Positions 33,778 to 42,966 of a stretch of 60,671 nucleotides of DNA are shown here, piece by piece (position 1 is the stretch's first letter; each line of letters starts with the position of its first letter). The notes beneath the pieces were generated by a model. The model worked only from the letters and a program-made list of their open reading frames with translations. It did no database searches and was not told the origin of the DNA. Origin of the DNA: Bacillota bacterium (GTDB lineage: Bacteria > Bacillota > Bacilli > Paenibacillales > Paenibacillaceae); the NCBI GenBank assembly GCA_023418755.1, contig JAEZZE010000316.1, positions 1 to 60,671 on the forward strand, read 5' to 3'. A program made the position numbers and the translations under genes.

Positions 33778-35421
33778 TTAATTCATCGCTCGTTGCGCGG
33801 CGTCGTTGTAGATCTTCAGAACCTTGTCGATATCGCCCATTCCTTTGACTTTATCGATGAACTTGCCCCAGTTGTCGAAGCTTTCCTTGCCTGCGACGAA
33901 CTTGGATTCTTCGGATTGGATGTACGTTTTGATCGGCGTCATGACTTCCGAGATCTGCTGGCTTTCGTCCTGCGTGAACTGAATCGCCGGAGCGGTATAG
34001 CTGGACGGCACGTAGTCGTTGTCCGGCATCGGCAGACTTCTCAGGTAAGTGGATTTCTCGATAGGCGCCTCTTCATACTTGCCGTCGAAGTACGTGTAAT
34101 CCATAGCCGCGAAGTCGACGAACGCTTTGGAATCGGCCGAAATCTGCAGGCCCGGCCGGTAATGCTTGCTGGCGCGAATGCCGTATTGGTCTCCCACCAT
34201 CCAAGGGTCGTCCGCGTTTTTGAATTCGTCGGTGAAGCTCGGCTCGCCGTCGACCAGCTGATAGGTCGTTCCTTCGATCCCCCAAGTGACCAGCCGAATC
34301 ACTTCCGGATCGTACTGCAGATCGACGAACTTGACGATATCCTCGGGATTCTTCGCCGTGGAGCTGATGCTGTACTGTCCCCAGCCCAAGTCAGGCGTAT
34401 TGCCGTTGGCCACGTTCTGCCACGACTTTCCGTATTTCGGGTTGTCCGGATACAGCGACACGGCGAACACTTTGCCGTCGTTGGCCTCTCTCGTATAATT
34501 CGCCGGGTCCGTAAACCATTGAGCCATCCAGATGAAGTTCTTGCTGTTCAGCGCTTTCTGCTTCAACGTATCGTCCGTATCGGTCAGGTATTCCGGGTCC
34601 AGCAGCTTTTCCGCATACAGCTTGTTGGCGAATTGCAGGGCTTCCTTGTAGCCGTCTTCGAGAATTCCGTACACGTACTTGCTTCCGTCCCAGTAGATGT
34701 CGTTGGCGACATGATTGGCGTTGAAGAGAGAACGCAAGTCGTTCCATCTCGTATTGATCGGATATTCGTTCGGATACAACTGCTTGAACTGCTTGCCCGC
34801 GTCGTAGAGTTCGTCCAGCGTCGTCGGAATCTTGATGTTGTTTTGCTGGAACAGATCGTATCGGTAGGCGGATACGTTCTGAATCAGCATCCCTTTGTCT
34901 TTTTCGAACCTCGGGTAGGACGTTTCCTTAAAGACATACATTTGACCGTCCGCGTTCGTGACGTTGGTCAACCCGTTCTTCACCTGGCTCAAGTAGTTCA
35001 TGTAGTTAGGCATGTCGTCCTTGTATTTCATCAAGTCGATGATCTGCCCGTTCTTGGCCATTTCGGAAGTATCGTAGAACAGCGGCGTCATGAAGAAGTC
35101 CGTCAGGTCGTTGCCCGCGATCATCAGCTTCACTTTCTGGTCGTAGTCCGATGATGGGATATAGTTCCACTTGATGTCGATTTTTCGGCCCATTTTCTGT
35201 TCCATCAGCTTCAGCCATTCTTTCTGAATCATGCTTTGGCTATTGTCGACGCCATCCGAGGAGAGCGTGACGGAGAAGCTCAGCGGAGCGCCGCCGGGGC
35301 TGTCCGAGCCGCTTGCCGTCGCTTCCGAATTGCCGCTGTTAGAATTACTGCAGGCCGTGACCGACAAGGCGAGAATGGCGGCTGCCGATAGAAGGCCAAT
35401 CGATTTGGTTTTTTTGTTCAT
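33778..35421 (-). CDS. Extracellular solute-binding lipoprotein for oligosaccharides
   Basis: 547 residues with a signal peptide and lipobox LSVTACSN, a Ser/Gly linker, then a long LipO/YtcQ-type binding domain. Third gene of the importer after two permeases, so it is the receptor for the mannose/rhamnose-type oligosaccharide degraded by the following glycosidases. Start 35421 has GGGGGATAGAC upstream. Confidence 0.9.
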   Translation of the reverse strand: MNKKTKSIGLLSAAAILALSVTACSNSNSGNSEATASGSDSPGGAPLSFSVTLSSDGVDNSQSMIQKEWLKLMEQKMGRKIDIKWNYIPSSDYDQKVKLMIAGNDLTDFFMTPLFYDTSEMAKNGQIIDLMKYKDDMPNYMNYLSQVKNGLTNVTNADGQMYVFKETSYPRFEKDKGMLIQNVSAYRYDLFQQNNIKIPTTLDELYDAGKQFKQLYPNEYPINTRWNDLRSLFNANHVANDIYWDGSKYVYGILEDGYKEALQFANKLYAEKLLDPEYLTDTDDTLKQKALNSKNFIWMAQWFTDPANYTREANDGKVFAVSLYPDNPKYGKSWQNVANGNTPDLGWGQYSISSTAKNPEDIVKFVDLQYDPEVIRLVTWGIEGTTYQLVDGEPSFTDEFKNADDPWMVGDQYGIRASKHYRPGLQISADSKAFVDFAAMDYTYFDGKYEEAPIEKSTYLRSLPMPDNDYVPSSYTAPAIQFTQDESQQISEVMTPIKTYIQSEESKFVAGKESFDNWGKFIDKVKGMGDIDKVLKIYNDAAQRAMN

Positions 35422-35545
35422 GTCTATCCCCCATTAACCGAATTTTTTGAATATTATGATAAAGACGACAAGAATGACGGGCCGTACGTCTCGTTCCTCC
35501 TTCCCCGCCCGTCGAACCTTGAACATCCCATACCCGCCGATCTCT

Positions 35546-36442
35546 TTAGCCCTTGATTGATCCGACGAACATTCCTTGCGTGAAATACTTCTGGAAATAC
35601 GGATAGATGATCATAATCGGAAACATGGTGATGACGATCACGGCCATCCGGACGGATTTGGGATCCAGCGCGGAGCCAGGCGAGTTAATGGCGACGTTGC
35701 CGGCCCCGACCCTTCCTTGAATCGCGTTCGTATCGAGCGTAAACAAGTAATTTCTCAAAATCATCTGCAGCGGATACTTGTCCTGGCTCTGGAGATAAAT
35801 CAGCGCTTCGAACCAGCTGTTCCAGCTTCCCACGATGCCGAACAAAGCGAATGTCGCAAGCAGCGGCTTGGACAACGGCAGAATGATCCGAAACAGCACG
35901 CCGACTTCGTTCGCTCCGTCGATATGCGCGGCATCCTTCAGCTCGGACGGGATATTCATGAAGAAGGTGCGGAATAGAAACACGTTATACGCGCCTACCG
36001 CTCCCGGAATGATCATGACCCACAGCGTGTCCAGCAGGTGCAGATTGCGGATCAGCAGGTAAGTGGGAATCATGCCCCCGCTGAAAAACATGGTGATCAT
36101 CAGGAAGATCGTTAGAAACTTCTTGCCCACGAACCCCGAAACGGTGAGCGGATAAGCGAACAAGGAAGTAAACAGCAGCATGATGAACGTTGAAGCAATC
36201 GCGTAGACAATGGAATTCAGATAACCCGTAAAAATAAAATGGTCGTTGAATATGCCCTCGTATGCCTTCAGGCTAAAGCCTTGCGGCCAGATGGTGACGC
36301 TGCCCATGGACACGAAGCGCGAACCGCTTAAAGAGGTCGCGATAATATTCAGAACGGGATACAGCACGACAACCAGGATGAAGAGCATGATCAGAATATT
36401 AATCGCGTCGAACGCCCTGGAACCCAACGTTTCTTTCCTCAA
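35546..36442 (-). CDS. Carbohydrate ABC transporter permease (YtcP type), TTG start
   Basis: A 298-residue permease with six TM helices, the EAA loop ELKDAAHIDGANEVGVLFRI, and the ending YFTQGMFVGSIKG. The only suitable start is TTG at 36442, 5 nt after GGGGGAGAAAG. It lies 12 nt after the LplB-type permease gene. Confidence 0.92.
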   Translation of the reverse strand: MRKETLGSRAFDAINILIMLFILVVVLYPVLNIIATSLSGSRFVSMGSVTIWPQGFSLKAYEGIFNDHFIFTGYLNSIVYAIASTFIMLLFTSLFAYPLTVSGFVGKKFLTIFLMITMFFSGGMIPTYLLIRNLHLLDTLWVMIIPGAVGAYNVFLFRTFFMNIPSELKDAAHIDGANEVGVLFRIILPLSKPLLATFALFGIVGSWNSWFEALIYLQSQDKYPLQMILRNYLFTLDTNAIQGRVGAGNVAINSPGSALDPKSVRMAVIVITMFPIMIIYPYFQKYFTQGMFVGSIKG

Positions 36443-36454
36443 CTTTCTCCCCCC

Positions 36455-37369
36455 TTAGAACAAGCTCGTTTCCGAGACTTTACGGCTTACCAAATTCGAA
36501 ATATACAGGATGATAAAAGAAATTACGGACATGAACAGGCCGATGGCCGTCGTATACGAGTATTGCGCGCCAAGAATGCCTTGCCGGTAGACGTAGGAGC
36601 CGATGACGTCCGACACGCTGTACGTCGCGGGGTTATACAGCAGGATGACTTTCTGAAAGTCCGTCCCCAGAACGCCCCCCATGGCGAAGATGAGCAGAAT
36701 GACGGTCGTCGGCCGAATCGACGGCCATGTCACGTGGAGAACCTTCTTCCATCGGCCGGCTCCGTCCACCTCCGCGACGTCGTACAGCGTGGTGTCGATC
36801 CCGCTCATCGCGGCCAAATAGATAATCGCCCCGAACCCGACTCCCTGCCAGATGCCCGAAGAGATGAATATGGTCCGGAACCAATTCGGATCGAGCAGGA
36901 ACGAGATCGGTTCTCCGCCGAAAAAGACGATGATGTCGTTAATGAAGCCGTCTCTGGACGTATACATCTGGATCAAGCCCGCGACGATGACGATCGAGAT
37001 AAAATGAGGAAAGTAAGAGACCGTCTGAACAATCCTTTTAAAGCGCTTGCTTTTCAGCTCGTTGAACAGAAGGGCCAAAATAATCGGAGCCGGAAAGGAC
37101 CACAACAGCGTGTACACCCCGAGAAGCAAAGTGTTCTTCAAGACGTTGAAGGCCATTGGATCATGGAAGAAGGAATTGAAATACTTCAGACCGACCCACG
37201 GACTCCCCCAAACCCCTTGGACGGCGTTGAAGTTCTTGAAAGCGATCAGGATCCCGTACATGGGAAAATAACTAAAAACCAACACCGTCAAAAATCCGGG
37301 AAGGGCCATCAAATAAAGATAGCGATGTTTCCAGATTCGCGACATCACCTTGCGATTGGCTGTCTGCAA
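36455..37369 (-). CDS. Carbohydrate ABC transporter permease (LplB type), TTG start
   Basis: First gene of the glycan operon, 304 residues, six TM helices, with RYLYLMALPGFLTVLVFSYFPMYG and EAA loop LYDVAEVDGAGRWKKVLH. The start is TTG at 37369 behind GAGGGGG. Its promoter and operator lie at 37401-37450, divergent from the regulator gene. Confidence 0.92.
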   Translation of the reverse strand: MQTANRKVMSRIWKHRYLYLMALPGFLTVLVFSYFPMYGILIAFKNFNAVQGVWGSPWVGLKYFNSFFHDPMAFNVLKNTLLLGVYTLLWSFPAPIILALLFNELKSKRFKRIVQTVSYFPHFISIVIVAGLIQMYTSRDGFINDIIVFFGGEPISFLLDPNWFRTIFISSGIWQGVGFGAIIYLAAMSGIDTTLYDVAEVDGAGRWKKVLHVTWPSIRPTTVILLIFAMGGVLGTDFQKVILLYNPATYSVSDVIGSYVYRQGILGAQYSYTTAIGLFMSVISFIILYISNLVSRKVSETSLF

Positions 37370-37400
37370 CCAAAATCCCCCTCTTCGTTCGCGGCAGCAT

Positions 37401-37450
37401 ATAGTATACTGTTTAGGTTAAAATTATACTGCTTAAATTCATTTGTTCAA
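37401..37450 (-). promoter_or_regulatory. Promoter and operator of the glycan operon
   Basis: Minus strand TTGAAC (37450-37445), 16 nt, TATAAT (37428-37423). The 8-bp palindrome AGTATACT at 37403-37410 lies just downstream of the -10, a repressing position. Related TAGTATAC sequences cluster before the divergent regulator gene. Confidence 0.6.
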
Positions 37451-37586
37451 CTCTAAATTTGCGACTTTCTATCTTAAAAAACGCTTAAACGAATGTAATT
37501 AGGCAATTTTTCGGTAACTCCCGCTCTAACTCATACATTTTTTGTATATTTATATGATTTCTCATCGTCTATCCTCTTTAAGTTAT

Positions 37587-37699
37587 CATACTATACGCAG
37601 AATGTAACACATACTATTTTAGAGGTCAATTTGATTTTATAATCGTTTTTTTCTGAATAAGTTAGTATACTTTATTGTCCAAGTGCTTTATAGTATAAC
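37587..37699. promoter_or_regulatory. Cluster of TAGTATAC-like sites upstream of the GntR/LacI regulator
   Basis: CATACTATAC at 37587, CATACTAT at 37610, TAGTATACT at 37663 and TAGTATAAC at 37691 are variants of one palindromic element, also present at 37403. They are probably operators of the regulator, allowing loops across the 367-bp AT-rich divergent region (37370-37736). Part of the similarity may simply reflect -10-like sequences. Confidence 0.45.
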
Positions 37700-37736
37700 T
37701 TAGAGAGAATATTTGCGGATGGGGGGATCGCGGAGC

Positions 37737-38807
37737 ATGAACGATTCGACATTGCCGAAGTATCAACAGGTCAAGGACTATGTGCTCGCGCAGATAAAAA
37801 ATAACGAGCTTGGCAAGGACGGCCGGATTCCTAGCGAATCCGAATTCTCCAAGCTGCTCGACGTCAGCTCGATCACGGTGCGGAAAGCTTTGAACGATCT
37901 GGTCAACGAAGGAATCATTTATCGCGTCAGGGGAAAAGGCAGCTTCGTCTCGGATCGCCAGGAACCCGCTGCCGACAAAGCGATCGGTTACGTCACTTTT
38001 ATAATTTCGGGCAATGAAATGTACAACAGCTCCTACATGCAGATCATTAAGGGCATTCAGTCCTTTCTGAGCCAGCGGGACTGCAAGCTGATTGTCGAAT
38101 TCGTGGAGAACGATTTCGAGAAGGAGCAGGAGCTTGTCGGGAACCTGATCCAGTCGGACCATCGCGGTCTGCTCATCTACTCCGCCAACCCGAACGCAGC
38201 GAAGGGATACTTGAACGAACTGCGGAAAAAATCGATCCCGTTCGTCATGCTCGACCGCATCCCTTCCGGCTATTCGGTCGACTGCATTACGTGCAACAAT
38301 CAGGATGGAGCCTATGAGGCTGTCGAACATTTGATTGCCAACGGCCATCGGAAGATCGGCTTCGCCGCCTATGATTTTTATTTGAGCACGGAAGTCGAAC
38401 GGTATAACGGCTACCGCCGCGCGATGCTCGACGCCTCGCTGACCCCGCGGGAGGAGCTTTCGTTTTTCCAGCACGACTTGGACTATTCCGCGCTGGCGGA
38501 CGAGATCGCCAAAGGAAATCTTACGGCTCTATTTTGCGCCAACGACCGGCGCGCCCTCGAAGTGATCGAGCGTCTGACGCAGGAAGGCGTCCAAATTCCG
38601 GGTCAGATCTCCGTCATGGGCTTCGACGACTTCGAAAGCTCCAAATTCGCCAGGGTGCCCTTGAGCACGGTGAAGCAAAATTTCGAGGCGCTCGGCTACG
38701 AAGGAGCGAAGCTCCTGTTCGAGAAGAGCAAGATCGCCTCCCCCGCGAACAAGAAGATTCTGATCTCCACCGAGCTTGTTCTGCGCGATTCCGTCAAAAA
38801 GATATAA
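37737..38807 (+). CDS. GntR-HTH/LacI-effector chimeric regulator (AraR type)
   Basis: The 356-residue protein joins an N-terminal GntR winged helix (PKYQQVKDYVLAQIKN, IPSESEFSKLLDVSSITVRKAL) with a LacI/periplasmic-binding effector domain (AIGYVTFIISGNEMYNSS to ISVMGFDDFESSKFARVPLS). This AraR architecture gives sugar-responsive repression. It is divergent from the glycan operon and ends at a strong bidirectional terminator. Start 37737 follows GGGGGG; upstream ATGs lack a site. Confidence 0.9.
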   Translation: MNDSTLPKYQQVKDYVLAQIKNNELGKDGRIPSESEFSKLLDVSSITVRKALNDLVNEGIIYRVRGKGSFVSDRQEPAADKAIGYVTFIISGNEMYNSSYMQIIKGIQSFLSQRDCKLIVEFVENDFEKEQELVGNLIQSDHRGLLIYSANPNAAKGYLNELRKKSIPFVMLDRIPSGYSVDCITCNNQDGAYEAVEHLIANGHRKIGFAAYDFYLSTEVERYNGYRRAMLDASLTPREELSFFQHDLDYSALADEIAKGNLTALFCANDRRALEVIERLTQEGVQIPGQISVMGFDDFESSKFARVPLSTVKQNFEALGYEGAKLLFEKSKIASPANKKILISTELVLRDSVKKI

Positions 38808-38810
38808 GCG

Positions 38811-38857
38811 CAAGAAAGAACCCCGATCCGCGTAGCCGGAATCGGGGTTCTTTCTTG
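38811..38857. terminator. Bidirectional terminator
   Basis: CAAGAAAGAACCCCGAT pairs perfectly with ATCGGGGTTCTTTCTTG. It lies between the convergent regulator genes at 37737-38807 and 38867-39721. Confidence 0.88.
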
Positions 38858-38866
38858 TAGTCGCCG

Positions 38867-39721
38867 CTAATGCGAAGGCACGATCTTCCCGCATTGGCGA
38901 TAACGATACGGAGTCATATCGTGTCTTTTCTTGAACAAGTCGTAAAAGTAGCTGACATTCTCCAAGCCGATCTCCAGGGTAATATCCAGGATGGTCATAT
39001 CCGTGTTCAGCAACAGATTCTCCGCGTAGGACAATCTCAGTTCGTTGATGAACCGCGTCGGGGAAATCCCCAAATGCTTCTTGAACATGCGGCATAAATA
39101 GGCGTGCGACTTAAGAGATAATTCCACGAGAGCAATCGTTCCCCGCGTGAAATGCTCCTTCTTCTTCGCCTCCGCGCACAACGCCGCCAGCCATTCCGGG
39201 CTCCCGTTCCCTCCGTAGTCGGCTTCCGCCATGCTGATGTAACGAGAGAACAGGTCCGTCAACAAGGCCCTTACCTGCGCCTTGATCGCGTATTTCTGGT
39301 CCAGCGGAATCAAGTTCAGTTGGTCCAGACGATAGCGTACGTACTCCTTCTCCGTCTTGGACAACAGGATCGTCGGCGGAAGCTCGGGCTCGAACAGCTT
39401 CCCGCTGGGAAAACCTTGCCCGAGAAAGGCGAACAAATCGTCGACCACTTCTCTATAGAAGGACAGATTGATAAACTGGCAGTCGCCATCGTCCGCCCGT
39501 TCGTAATAATGAACGTCCCGATCCCGAATGAAGACGAGCGAGTTCTCCTGCAGCAGCTGCCGCGTGCCGTTGATGATGTGGATGACATTCCCCTTCAAAA
39601 TGAGAAACAGTTCAAAAAAGTCGTGCGTGTGCATCCCGATCGTGTCGCTGACGGATGTGATGAGGCGATAATGCGCTTGAATCCGCGGATCGATGCCGTC
39701 CGCAGCGAACAGCTTCATCAT
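38867..39721 (-). CDS. AraC-family regulator with cupin N-terminal domain
   Basis: 284 residues. An AraC-type cupin sensor (IGMHTHDFFELFLILKGNVIH, DRDVHYYE) precedes two helix-turn-helix motifs (LKSHAYLCRMFKKHLGISPTRF, MTILDITLEIGLENVSYFYDLF). It is divergent from the DUF1861 gene and likely controls it, or part of the glycan locus, in response to a sugar. AGGAGGT precedes the start by about 8 nt. Confidence 0.9.
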   Translation of the reverse strand: MMKLFAADGIDPRIQAHYRLITSVSDTIGMHTHDFFELFLILKGNVIHIINGTRQLLQENSLVFIRDRDVHYYERADDGDCQFINLSFYREVVDDLFAFLGQGFPSGKLFEPELPPTILLSKTEKEYVRYRLDQLNLIPLDQKYAIKAQVRALLTDLFSRYISMAEADYGGNGSPEWLAALCAEAKKKEHFTRGTIALVELSLKSHAYLCRMFKKHLGISPTRFINELRLSYAENLLLNTDMTILDITLEIGLENVSYFYDLFKKRHDMTPYRYRQCGKIVPSH

Positions 39722-39865
39722 GGGCGTTACCTCCTCGCTTCCGATCGCGGATTTTGCTCAAGGTCAAAATACCATAACTTTATTGAAAAATAAACAAGAT
39801 TTTGTCCCCTCCTTGCCTTATGATAGGAGCGAATACGAAACGGAATCCAAGGAGGACTCTCCACT

Positions 39866-40897
39866 ATGACCTTGCTCGAACCGGCCCGCCCATTCGAAGC
39901 CAGCCAACTGGCCGAGTTGCGCCGGCAATTCGAAACGAACAAACGAATTTACGACAGCGCCAAGCTTCGCTTTCTCGGCGTCGAAGGCTTCGACGTCTAC
40001 AATACGTCCATCCCGTTCGAATGGAACGGAAAGCGATATCTTTACGGCCGCGTGGAAAAACGGCACGAATGGGCGCGTTCTTGGGTACGCTTGTTCGAGA
40101 ATAGCGGCCCGGACGAATGGACCGTCGTGCAGAACACGATGATTTACCAGCTGGAAGACCCCTATGTCAGCCTGATCGGCGGGGAACTCGTTCTCGGCGG
40201 CACGCACGTCCGCAACGACCGGGGACAGTTGGATACGTTTTACGGCTACTTCTACAGGGGGACGGATCTTCACGACCTCGTCTATTTTACGACCGGCCCG
40301 GATCGCATGAAGGACATTCGGCTCGTGGAGCTTCCGGAAGGCAAAATCGGCGTATTCTCGAGGCCTCGCGGCGAAGCCGTACGTCAAAAATACGGAAGCG
40401 AATCGCTGATCGGGTTTACGGTAATCGACCGTCTGGACGATCTGTCGGCGGAGATCATCGAGAACGCCCCCATCATTGCCGGGCTGTTCAATCAGGACGA
40501 ATGGGGAGGCTGCAACCAAGCTTATCTGCTGGAGAGCGGGAAGGTGGGCGTGATCGGACATATCTGCTATAAATCCGTCGATTCCGCCAATCGGGAGACG
40601 CTGATCTACATGAATATGTCTTTCGTTCTGGACCCGCGCACCCATCAATTCTCGGAGCTCCAAATCATCGGAACCCGCTCGTGTTATCCGGATGGACCGG
40701 CCAAGATGCCCCATCTCGCGGATTGCGCCTTCACGTCCGGCATCGAGATGCGTTCCGACGGCAAAGCCGATCTGTACAGCGGCATCGGCGATACGGAAGC
40801 CGGCCGGATCGTGATCGATTATCCGTTCGAGAACGAAGGCGGGATCGTCGCTAACCCGAGCGCCCTCGCTTCCAGGCAGCTTCGCTCCCTGATATAA
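39866..40897 (+). CDS. DUF1861 family protein (GH130-like five-bladed propeller)
   Basis: A 343-residue cytoplasmic protein with the DUF1861 pattern: GFDVYNTSIPFEWNGKRYLYGRVE, WEDP-like YQLEDPYVSLIGGELVLGG, KDIRLVELPEGKIGVFSRPRG, and DEWGGCNQAYLLESGKVGVIGH. The family resembles GH130 mannoside phosphorylases/mannosidases in fold, so a role on mannosides fits the neighbouring GH38 genes, but no activity can be assigned. AAGGAGG lies 11 nt before the ATG. Monocistronic, with its own terminator. Confidence 0.8.
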   Translation: MTLLEPARPFEASQLAELRRQFETNKRIYDSAKLRFLGVEGFDVYNTSIPFEWNGKRYLYGRVEKRHEWARSWVRLFENSGPDEWTVVQNTMIYQLEDPYVSLIGGELVLGGTHVRNDRGQLDTFYGYFYRGTDLHDLVYFTTGPDRMKDIRLVELPEGKIGVFSRPRGEAVRQKYGSESLIGFTVIDRLDDLSAEIIENAPIIAGLFNQDEWGGCNQAYLLESGKVGVIGHICYKSVDSANRETLIYMNMSFVLDPRTHQFSELQIIGTRSCYPDGPAKMPHLADCAFTSGIEMRSDGKADLYSGIGDTEAGRIVIDYPFENEGGIVANPSALASRQLRSLI

Positions 40898-40929
40898 ATT
40901 CCGATTGTCGCTTTAAGCTTTTCTAAGCT

Positions 40930-40970
40930 AAGCCCCTTCCGCCATACGGCCAGCGGAAGGGGCTTTCTTA
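40930..40970 (+). terminator. Intrinsic terminator of the DUF1861 gene
   Basis: AAGCCCCTTCCGC pairs perfectly with GCGGAAGGGGCTT around a 10-nt loop, followed by TCTTAG on the plus strand. Confidence 0.8.
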
Positions 40971-41048
40971 GTCAGCAATAGGCGAAAAGGATTTTATTCG
41001 CAATTTCACAGGGACCGTAAACGATCGCAACAAGTTCGCAACTTCGGG

Positions 41049-41213
41049 TTGCTATTCGTTCTGAGCGCCATTCTGTCGCCGATTCTGACCGGTCATTTGC
41101 AAGGACCGATCGCGAATCCGTTCGCCATCGTCAGCATGCTCGTTACCAACGCGATATGGGGCATCATCGCCGGTCTTCTGGCCACCGTTCTGATGCGCGT
41201 ATTGAAGCTTTAG
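41049..41213 (+). pseudogene. Fragment of a small membrane protein
   Basis: The frame reads LLFVLSAILSPILTG, then NPFAIVSMLVTNAIWGIIAG and LLATVLMRVLKL, two hydrophobic helices and a basic tail. There is no ATG or GTG and no ribosome site near the TTG at 41049; the frame stays open upstream without a start. It is probably the end of a deleted gene in the 40898-41375 gap. Confidence 0.4.
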
Positions 41214-41234
41214 AAAGGTCGGCAGATGTATCCG

Positions 41235-41375
41235 TTAATAATTGGAGTAGCGCGGACTCAACAAGCTCAAGGCTAACGATATACATCCGAGGATATTCGC
41301 ACCTTGACCGCCGATTGTAATTTCAACAAAGCCGTCTCCTCCGATGACAATCCGGCTCTCCGTGCTGCTTACCGT
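41235..41375 (-). other. In-frame coding-like extension after the RibD-like gene
   Basis: Directly after the TGA of the RibD-like gene the same frame stays open for 46 codons (TVSSTESRIVIGGDGFVEIT, then IGGQGANILGCISLALSLL) before TAA at 41235. The pattern looks protein-like. It may be a remnant of a gene fused by deletion, or the TGA may be a recent nonsense change. There is no separate start. Confidence 0.3.
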
Positions 41376-41954
41376 TCATTTCTTGAGCTCATAATGGAGC
41401 ACGACGTTGCCTGATGGGAAGGCTCTCGCCTCTACAAGGGAAAGACCGAATTGATGCACATGCCGGAACAACGGTTTACCTTCACCGGCGACGACAGGTG
41501 TCATGATAAAAAGATATTCGTCAATCAAACCGGCTTTGGCAAGCTGCTGAACGATAGACCCGCTTCCCATGATCAGAATGTCCGTACCGGCCTCTTCCTC
41601 CTTTAGACGGCGGACGTTATTCTCAAGATCTCCATTCATAATCTTCGTATTCTCCCAGTTCGCTTCTTTTAGATTTTCGGAGAATACGATTTTTTTCATT
41701 TGTGTCAATTCTTCGGCAACGGCCTTCAGTTGAGCAGGGGCATTGGGATCGTTCAAAAACGGCACCCAACTGCGCTCAAAGCCCCGATAAGTGATCCCTC
41801 CCAGCAGGAGCGTATCCATGCGGCCGCCGCTTGCATGAACCGCTTTATCCACCTCCGGGTCGTGTACAAACCAATCCATTCCGAAATTGGCGTTATTCAA
41901 GCTGGCGAAATAGCCGTCAATCGAAACCCTGTTTAACATTTTGATTTTCCTCAT
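41376..41954 (-). CDS. Dihydrofolate reductase-like protein (RibD C-terminal family)
   Basis: 192 residues, beginning MRKIKMLNRVSIDGYFA and with DTLLLGGITYRGFE and DILIMGSGSIVQQLAKAGLIDEY, the nucleotide-binding pattern of the YwjB/YyaP group. These are NAD(P)H-dependent reductases of unknown substrate. AAGGAGTGACAACGA precedes the ATG. Confidence 0.88.
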   Translation of the reverse strand: MRKIKMLNRVSIDGYFASLNNANFGMDWFVHDPEVDKAVHASGGRMDTLLLGGITYRGFERSWVPFLNDPNAPAQLKAVAEELTQMKKIVFSENLKEANWENTKIMNGDLENNVRRLKEEEAGTDILIMGSGSIVQQLAKAGLIDEYLFIMTPVVAGEGKPLFRHVHQFGLSLVEARAFPSGNVVLHYELKK

Positions 41955-42051
41955 TCGTTGTCACTCCTTGGCTTCAAGTTGATCAAATTGTACATCTATG
42001 TTCGCCGTATATACTTGTAAAAAGCCGTCCATTTAGAAAACCATCATTATG

Positions 42052-42888
42052 CTATAAATAAGAAGCGCCCGCTTCGTCATTATGAAATTCGCTTACCTTC
42101 ATTCTTATACTTGAGGGACTTACCCAAGAGAACGCTTTGATGTCGCGGATAAAATGAGATTGATCGAAATAATTAAGCGCGCAGGCAATATCCACAAACC
42201 GCTCAAAGCCTCCCGATTTCATCAACCGCAACGCTTCGTTTACGCGTACAATTCTGATATACAATTGCGGCGACATCCCTACAACGCGGGCAAATCGCTT
42301 CTGCAACTGCCGCTCCGAGATAGGAAAGGCAGCCACGATCTCTTTCACCGTAATGGAAGAAACCCGCTCTCGAATAAATTCCAATATGCGTTCGATCCAT
42401 TCATCCCGATTATTCGTTTCTTCCATTTTCCTCGTTAAGAATGCGCAAAGATAGAAAGTACGCTCTTCGTCCGAAGATGCCGATTTTAGTTGCTTCTCGA
42501 GTTCGCTTGCACCGAATTGATCGGAAGGCAGGAAGCCTCCATGGAGGGAATTGGCTTGCCAACCGAACACAGAATATAGGGCATGCGGCTTTAACACGAC
42601 CTGTATCGATGTGAACGGTTTGTTCTTAAAACGCATAATGCTTGGTTCGGAGCCTTGTCCATGCAGGAAGAAGGAGGGGATGTTGGGAATCCGGGCAGTA
42701 CGAACCGAAATACTGTCGATGGCAGACGATCCATCGATAGCAAACTGGAATACAATGCCGGGAAATCCTTTCGGACAGACCTTTACGTCCAGCGGTTCGT
42801 AACCCCGATACGTCGAAATGCGCAAGCATTCGATGTCACGCTTTAGCGCTTCGGGCGGTGGTATAATCGTGAAATTGAAAGTGCTCAT
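42052..42888 (-). CDS. AraC-family transcriptional regulator
   Basis: 278 residues. An N-terminal cupin-like sensor of the DUF6597 type (FQFAIDGSSAIDSISVRTARI; KPHALYSVFGW) and C-terminal AraC motifs (VKEIVAAFPISERQLQKRFARVVG split by helix turns; LNYFDQSHFIRDIKAFSWVSP). Its partner gene may be the RibD-like reductase next to it, as these two families are often adjacent. GAGG lies 11 nt upstream of the start. Confidence 0.85.
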   Translation of the reverse strand: MSTFNFTIIPPPEALKRDIECLRISTYRGYEPLDVKVCPKGFPGIVFQFAIDGSSAIDSISVRTARIPNIPSFFLHGQGSEPSIMRFKNKPFTSIQVVLKPHALYSVFGWQANSLHGGFLPSDQFGASELEKQLKSASSDEERTFYLCAFLTRKMEETNNRDEWIERILEFIRERVSSITVKEIVAAFPISERQLQKRFARVVGMSPQLYIRIVRVNEALRLMKSGGFERFVDIACALNYFDQSHFIRDIKAFSWVSPSSIRMKVSEFHNDEAGASYL

Positions 42889-42966
42889 AGCGAATTCGAC
42901 CTCACTGATATCACCCTATCCATGCATCTAATCCGGAGGGTTTAATACATCCAGTTTATCAGAAAG

